Shown piece by piece: positions 59,509-64,000 of a stretch of DNA of 64,000 nucleotides. How positions within the stretch are numbered: position 1 is the stretch's first letter; every line of letters begins with the position of its first letter. The translations under genes and the position numbers were made by a program. This DNA comes from Ascidia mentula (lineage: Eukaryota; Chordata; Ascidiacea; Phlebobranchia; Ascidiidae), in assembly GCA_947561715.1 (NCBI GenBank), contig OX387200.1, positions 2,606,501 through 2,670,500 on the forward strand. Reading direction: 5' to 3'. The notes beneath the pieces are model-generated. The model saw only the letters and a program-made list of their open reading frames with translations. It did no database searches and was not told the DNA's origin.

Positions 59509-60548
59509 TTTTGTTTAACTTTTCATCACTTCACATGAGTAGATTTGTAGCTGCTATTTGGATAAGTACTAACCGTTTGACCGGGCGATGTTTGTTATGT
59601 GTTCTGTACATAACTTTCCTGGAACTTTACATAGCAACAGCCAATAAGGATTTTCGGCAACGCCCATCAGGTGTTCGCCTCGTGGTTATTCCGGGTTATA
59701 GATTTCTCACCCAGAGTAACCTTTGTGGGTGGCGAAATCACTCTTTTTTGCTTGGTCATTGCTGCAGATCATTGCCGATCTGTTACAACGTTTTTTTTGT
59801 TGTTCCACGATCCTAAGCGTTCTGTGCAAATTTGCAAGTTCGCTTAAGTTGGTTTGCACGCATATGTACAAAACACATAAGTTCTGTGTTGCTGTTAATT
59901 GAAGTGCCCCTCAATTATATTGTAATGTCGTTGAAAGGCCTGATTACAATGTCATGTGATTTGATACAAGCGTAATTCATGATTTCGAAAACAATTTGTT
60001 CCATCAGACGTTATTAAAAGTGTACAAGGGTCTTGCAGCGCAAATGCAGTTTTGCAAAGATCCTAAACTACAGTAAGTGATTTATTAATCAACAAAAGAT
60101 TTGAGCCCAAGTACCATGGAATATTTTCGGGGAAACCCGGTTTGGTTCTTGAAGGAAAAAAATATCATCGGATGATGTTAGCGTTGCTGGGACGACACAC
60201 CTTAGTTTGGTGCAGACACGTCTACGACAAGCTGCGGAATTTCTGTTCCTTATCAATTATAAGTTAGCAGCTTTTTTCTAATGCAAATAAATCTTTTTAA
60301 CTTTTTACTACAGTTTAAAAGCTAAAACAGACGCCATAGAGGTACCACACGATCGATGTCTCGACAAGTTACATTGAATTTAATAGATTAGGGCAGTGGG
60401 CATCAACAGTCAGTTACGAAATTTATCTTGTTATGTTTAAGGAAGGGTTAGTTAAAAGTTTGTTTTATTTTTTGTTGACAGTTATACATTATTTACTTTC
60501 GTAGATCAAACATCGCTTTTTTTATTTTGAGATAATAAAAATATCAGA

Positions 60549-62626
60549 ATGCCAAATGTGAAGAAAGTTATCAAAAAGTTCGGGAAAGTTACCAAGGTCA
60601 CCAACTTCTTTCAAGACTGCACTTTCCACAATAGCGACATAAGCTCAACTGCAGGAGATTCGTACGGTAAGTTTTTCAACACTTTCAGTTTTTCCTTGTT
60701 GACGATACAAACATTTAAGGTTGGTGTTCGTGCCAGTTTTCAAATTTGATGGCAAAATATCGTGGTTTATGTCTTTAAGAAAAATACTCTGAAATAGCGA
60801 ACATTGACTTCTTTCTTGCGCTTCAGTTCACCCCGAGAAACCACCAAGTCCCGTAGTGGAAATCGACAGTGGATGCAGCTCGGCGAGCGAGGGTCTCATT
60901 GACCAAGCAAGAAACCGCCTCAAGGACAACTACCACGTTACAATTGTAGTGCCACCGAACAAATCACGAGAGGTTCACATCGATTTTGGCAAAAGCAACG
61001 TGAAAACTTGTCTCATCTACGATCCACGATTACAAGGGAACGTACCGCCACCAAGCGGACCTCCTGAAATTATCATGGCGAAAACATTCAGGTGAATTGC
61101 AACTTAACGCCTATTTCTGAAATTGTTATTCCACGATGCAGAAATGTTCACCTTTAATACAATGATCCCTACTCGATACGATAAACATGTTTGATAACAC
61201 TTGCATACAAACTGCTAATATGTTACGGTCCACTGTCACTACGGATGTTGGTATAAGCACAAAAATAAATCTTATTTTGAACAAAACTTTGGTCAAAAAA
61301 ACTAACACTGTTAATCAATAACAACGAAGTGTGTTTTTAAATGGTAATGGTGTGAAACACATACATGTATTCCCAGAAACGTAACAACTTCTAAAAATTT
61401 AATGCAGAATTGTCCAGCTCCAAGTCTTTTTCACGAGCGGGATCAGAAGTCGAATTGAGATCAGACGAAGCGGCGACAGACAGACTCATATGTTTGTCAA
61501 CGAACACCAATCCGTGCAGATGCACTACAATGGCCTCGAAGGCACCATCCCACAAAGAATCGAATGTACAACCAGGTTTTATCACAAAACAAATTTGATG
61601 GCAAATGTTGTTGCACCACATTAGCTCCGTTGCTCACGAAAAGAAAATACTGTGGTTTATTTCTTTAAGAAAAATACTCTGAACATTGTCTTCTTTCTTG
61701 CGGTTCAGTTCACCCCGAGAAACCACCAAGTCCCGTAGTGGAAATCGACAGTGGATGCAGCTCGGCGAGAGAGGGTCTCATTGACCAAGCAAGAAACAGC
61801 CTCAAGGACAACCACCACGTTACAATTGTAGTGCCACCGAACAAATCACGAGAGGTTCACATCGATTTTGGCAAAAGCAACGTGAAAACTTGTCTCATCT
61901 ACGATCCACGATTACAAGGGAACGTACCGCCACCAAGCGGACCTCCTGAAATTATCATGGCGAAAACATTCAGGTGAATTGCAACTTAACGCCTATTTCT
62001 GAAATTGTTATTCCACGATACAGAAATGTTCACCTTTAATACAATGATCCCTACTCGATACGATAAACATGTTTGATAACACTTGCATACAAACTGCTAA
62101 TATGTTACGGCCCACTGTCACTACGGATGTTGGTATAAGCACAAAAATAAATCTTATTTTGAACAAAACTTTGGTCAAAAAAACTAACACTGTTAATCAA
62201 TAACAACGAAGTGTGTTTTTAAGTGGTAATGGTGTGAAACACATACATGTATTCCCAGAAACGTAACAACTTCTAAAAATTTAATGCAGAATTGTCCAGC
62301 TCCAAGTCTTTTTCACGAGCGGGATCAGAAGTCGAATTGAGATCAGACGAAGCGGCTACAGACAGACTCATATGTTTGTCAACGAGCACCAATCCGTGCA
62401 GATGCACTACAATGGCCTCGAAGGCACCATCCCACAAAGAATCGAATGTACAACCAGGTTTTATCACAAAGCTCAAAACATCAAAATAAAAGGTAAGATG
62501 CTGGTGAACGACCTCTGGGATGTGAAGTACAAAGTGGATCGGAAGATCGGCTTCGAAGACTTCTCATGTGAGGACAGGCATGCCCTCTGCTGCAATCTAC
62601 CGTCTGCGGCTGCACTTTTCAGATGA
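60549..62626 (+). CDS. Unrecognised gene with duplicated alternative 3' exons (199- or 239-aa products)
   Basis: Exon 1: 60549-60666 (MPNVKKVIKKFGKVTKVTNF start, basic). Exon pair a: 60827-61091 and 61408-61624, ending in stop TAG. Exon pair b: 61709-61973 and 62290-62626, ending in TGA. Exon 1 joins either pair in phase. Exon 2 encodes VEIDSGCSSASEGLIDQARN, then HVTIVVPPNKSREVHIDFGK and LIYDPRLQGNVPPPSGPPEI. Exon 3 encodes IVQLQVFFTSGIRSRIEIRR, then MFVNEHQSVQMHYNGLEGTI and PQRIECTTRFYHK. In b it continues with AQNIKIKGKMLVNDLWDVKY and GFEDFSCEDRHALCCNLPS. In a it is cut off after YHK and ends in TNLMANVVAPH, read from duplicated intron DNA. No signal peptide or membrane segment. Family not recognised; the pair b form is probably ancestral. 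Confidence 0.65.
60741..62471. repeat. Tandem duplication of about 0.85-0.88 kb (two copies)
   Basis: Copy 1 is 60741-61589 and copy 2 is 61590-62471, joined at the short shared sequence caaa. Exonic identity is near perfect (a handful of substitutions such as RL/SL and DNYH/DNHH), with an extra 33 bp near the left end of copy 2. It includes exons 2 and 3 of the gene at 60549. Confidence 0.9.
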
Positions 62627-64000
62627 AATGGCAGCACAGTATCACGGTAGGGTCGAAGTTTTGGCCAATGGGGGGATAGGGAGTATTAAAGAAAATGATC
62701 TTAAACAAAATCGCTCGGCTGCTAGTTTTGTCCATTCTTAGAGAAAACTAACTATTGCAGCCGAAAAAACGATTGGTTTCGGAACATGGCAAGCGTTGCA
62801 CTTTTTGTAAAAATTTTTTTTTAATTTTTATGTTCATAGCATTTTTTTTGTACAAATGCACAAAAACACCCAACAATATCGAATTTACACATTTGTATTT
62901 TTTTAAATTTGTTTTTGACTTAGGACAAGGGTCAATTCCACGATAAATTGTTATGTTTAAAATGCAGTTTAATTTCGTTCAAATCTTAGTGCATTTTTTC
63001 GCAGTCGTTTGTTTTTCCGAAGCGTGGTGGTGGTGGTTCTCTTGTTTTCCATTTTTTTAAAACCCCATTTTCGTAACCACAAGTCCTTCTTAAGCAACAA
63101 AACAAAAATCACAAATATCCGTTCGAACAATGTCGTATGGTTTCATGCCACGCCTGCCTGGCGTCCGATTAAAGCTTTTAATATTATTTAATAATACTTT
63201 AACAAAACCAAACGCAATAAAACCTGTCACAAACTTTAAACTGAAAAATTTTGGCACGCATATCCTTTGTTCAGGCAAACTTCCAACTAAACTATTTGCT
63301 AGGTTTCGGAAATGCGTTTTCGTTTCCTCGGGTATTCTATAATGTATATTAGTCCACTCGAGGAAGCTAATCGGCATTCCCGAAACCTAGCAAGGAAATA
63401 AATTTCAGACTGAACTTAACTGGCTGCACAGACGCCACTAAAATGTAAAGGAAATCCCTAAACTCCAAGACACTAATTTGTTCCTTTAAAAGTAGTTTGT
63501 TTGTAAACACACCTGAGTTTGTTGACTCTGCCAAACTCCTGATGTTAGTGGACCAGTTATTAGTGAAAAAGGGCTTGCAGAATTTTTTTCGCCAAATACC
63601 TCCCAGTTTATTTGTAAGACTGTTGAGCACCTTTTCCCTTTTAGCGGCCTTCTATTTAGTACAGATTTTATTTGTTTGAAAGGCAAATATTCTCCACAAC
63701 GTACACAGACTTTTTTCACAACCATATTTTGTGACACAGGCAACCTTTCTACAGGTGCCCTCGCAGAACACTGTGAGCTGTTAATGTTTTTGTTCCCATA
63801 GCAATGAAATTGAACGTAAGGTTTATTCTGTCAATTATGGACCTGATAATGTCAAACAAAACAGCTCATGTTTTTTTTCACCTTAAAAAACTGCCCGTGT
63901 GTTGCTTTTCTCAATTAAAACAAAATTCAAGGTTCACCCCTAAATTTTTCAGTTTTTGAAATAAACTACTTGCCAGGTTTTGCAAAATGCGTTTTTGGTT
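62627..64000. other. Non-coding right end
   Basis: Very AT-rich. It contains an inverted repeat at 63295-63393 (ttgctaggtttcgg...ccgaaacctagcaa) with a related single motif at 63959-64000 (cttgccaggttttgcaaaat). No coding exon recognised. Confidence 0.45.
63295..63395. repeat. Inverted repeat (hairpin) element
   Basis: The left arm (tttgctaggtttcggaaatg, then gtttcctcggg) is complementary to the right arm (ctcgaggaagctaat, then ggcattcccgaaacctagca). Another copy of the arm starts near 63959. Confidence 0.6.

Larger units (their letters stand above)
55561..60548. other. Non-coding region between the methyltransferase array and the 60.5-kb gene
   Basis: Contains SINE remnants (56046-56125, 56400-56530), a GATGAT microsatellite at about 57200-57216, a TATATAAA box-like site at 57293-57300 (plus) without a recognised gene downstream, and hairpin MITE copies (58577-58750, 59457-59508). 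No coding exon supported. Confidence 0.45.

Overview
The window is animal nuclear DNA, most likely from an ascidian tunicate of the Ciona type. The reasons are AT-rich sequence, compact genes with many short GT-AG introns, protein-coding exons that match vertebrate VMP1, MRPS30 and SLC5 transporters by eye, and abundant tRNA-derived SINEs and small hairpin transposons. The species call is an inference. Gene models were built by hand by matching reading phase across GT/AG sites, so exon edges are predictions.

Layout. (1) 1-14.2 kb is a cluster of orphan 7TM receptor genes. One has only its first exon in the window (32-144, minus). One is complete on the minus strand (5.9-8.9 kb) and its diverged paralog is complete on the plus strand (11.0-14.2 kb). 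All three carry the same five-cysteine N-terminal signature. A secreted LDL-receptor-A-domain protein gene (2.1-5.3 kb, minus) lies between the first two. (2) 14.2-24.4 kb holds housekeeping genes: MRPS30 (mitoribosomal protein mL65, minus, 9 exons) and VMP1 (ER scramblase/autophagy protein, plus, 8 exons), arranged head to head. (3) 24.4-32.3 kb is mostly non-coding, with SINEs, a hAT-type MITE, one Gln-rich candidate first exon and a few unplaced candidate exons. (4) 32.3-41.9 kb is a 15-exon sodium/solute symporter of the SLC5A5/A8/A12 group (minus). (5) 44.7-55.6 kb is a recent tandem array of intronless class I SAM-dependent methyltransferase genes on the minus strand. Its repeat unit is about 2.93 kb and consists of a full-length copy plus a 3'-truncated copy. 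(6) 55.6-60.5 kb is non-coding with hairpin MITEs and SINE fragments. (7) 60.5-62.6 kb is an unrecognised plus-strand gene whose two 3' exons have been tandemly duplicated (about 0.85-0.88 kb), giving two alternative C-termini.

The genes do not form one pathway. The two features that look most like lineage-specific biology are the receptor family (no D/ERY, no NPxxY, no CWxP, a Cys-rich N-terminus) and the methyltransferase array (three intact full-length copies, one intact truncated copy with a chimeric tail, three frameshifted copies and an old fragment). Scattered hammerhead-ribozyme-like motifs indicate remains of retroelements such as Penelope-like elements.
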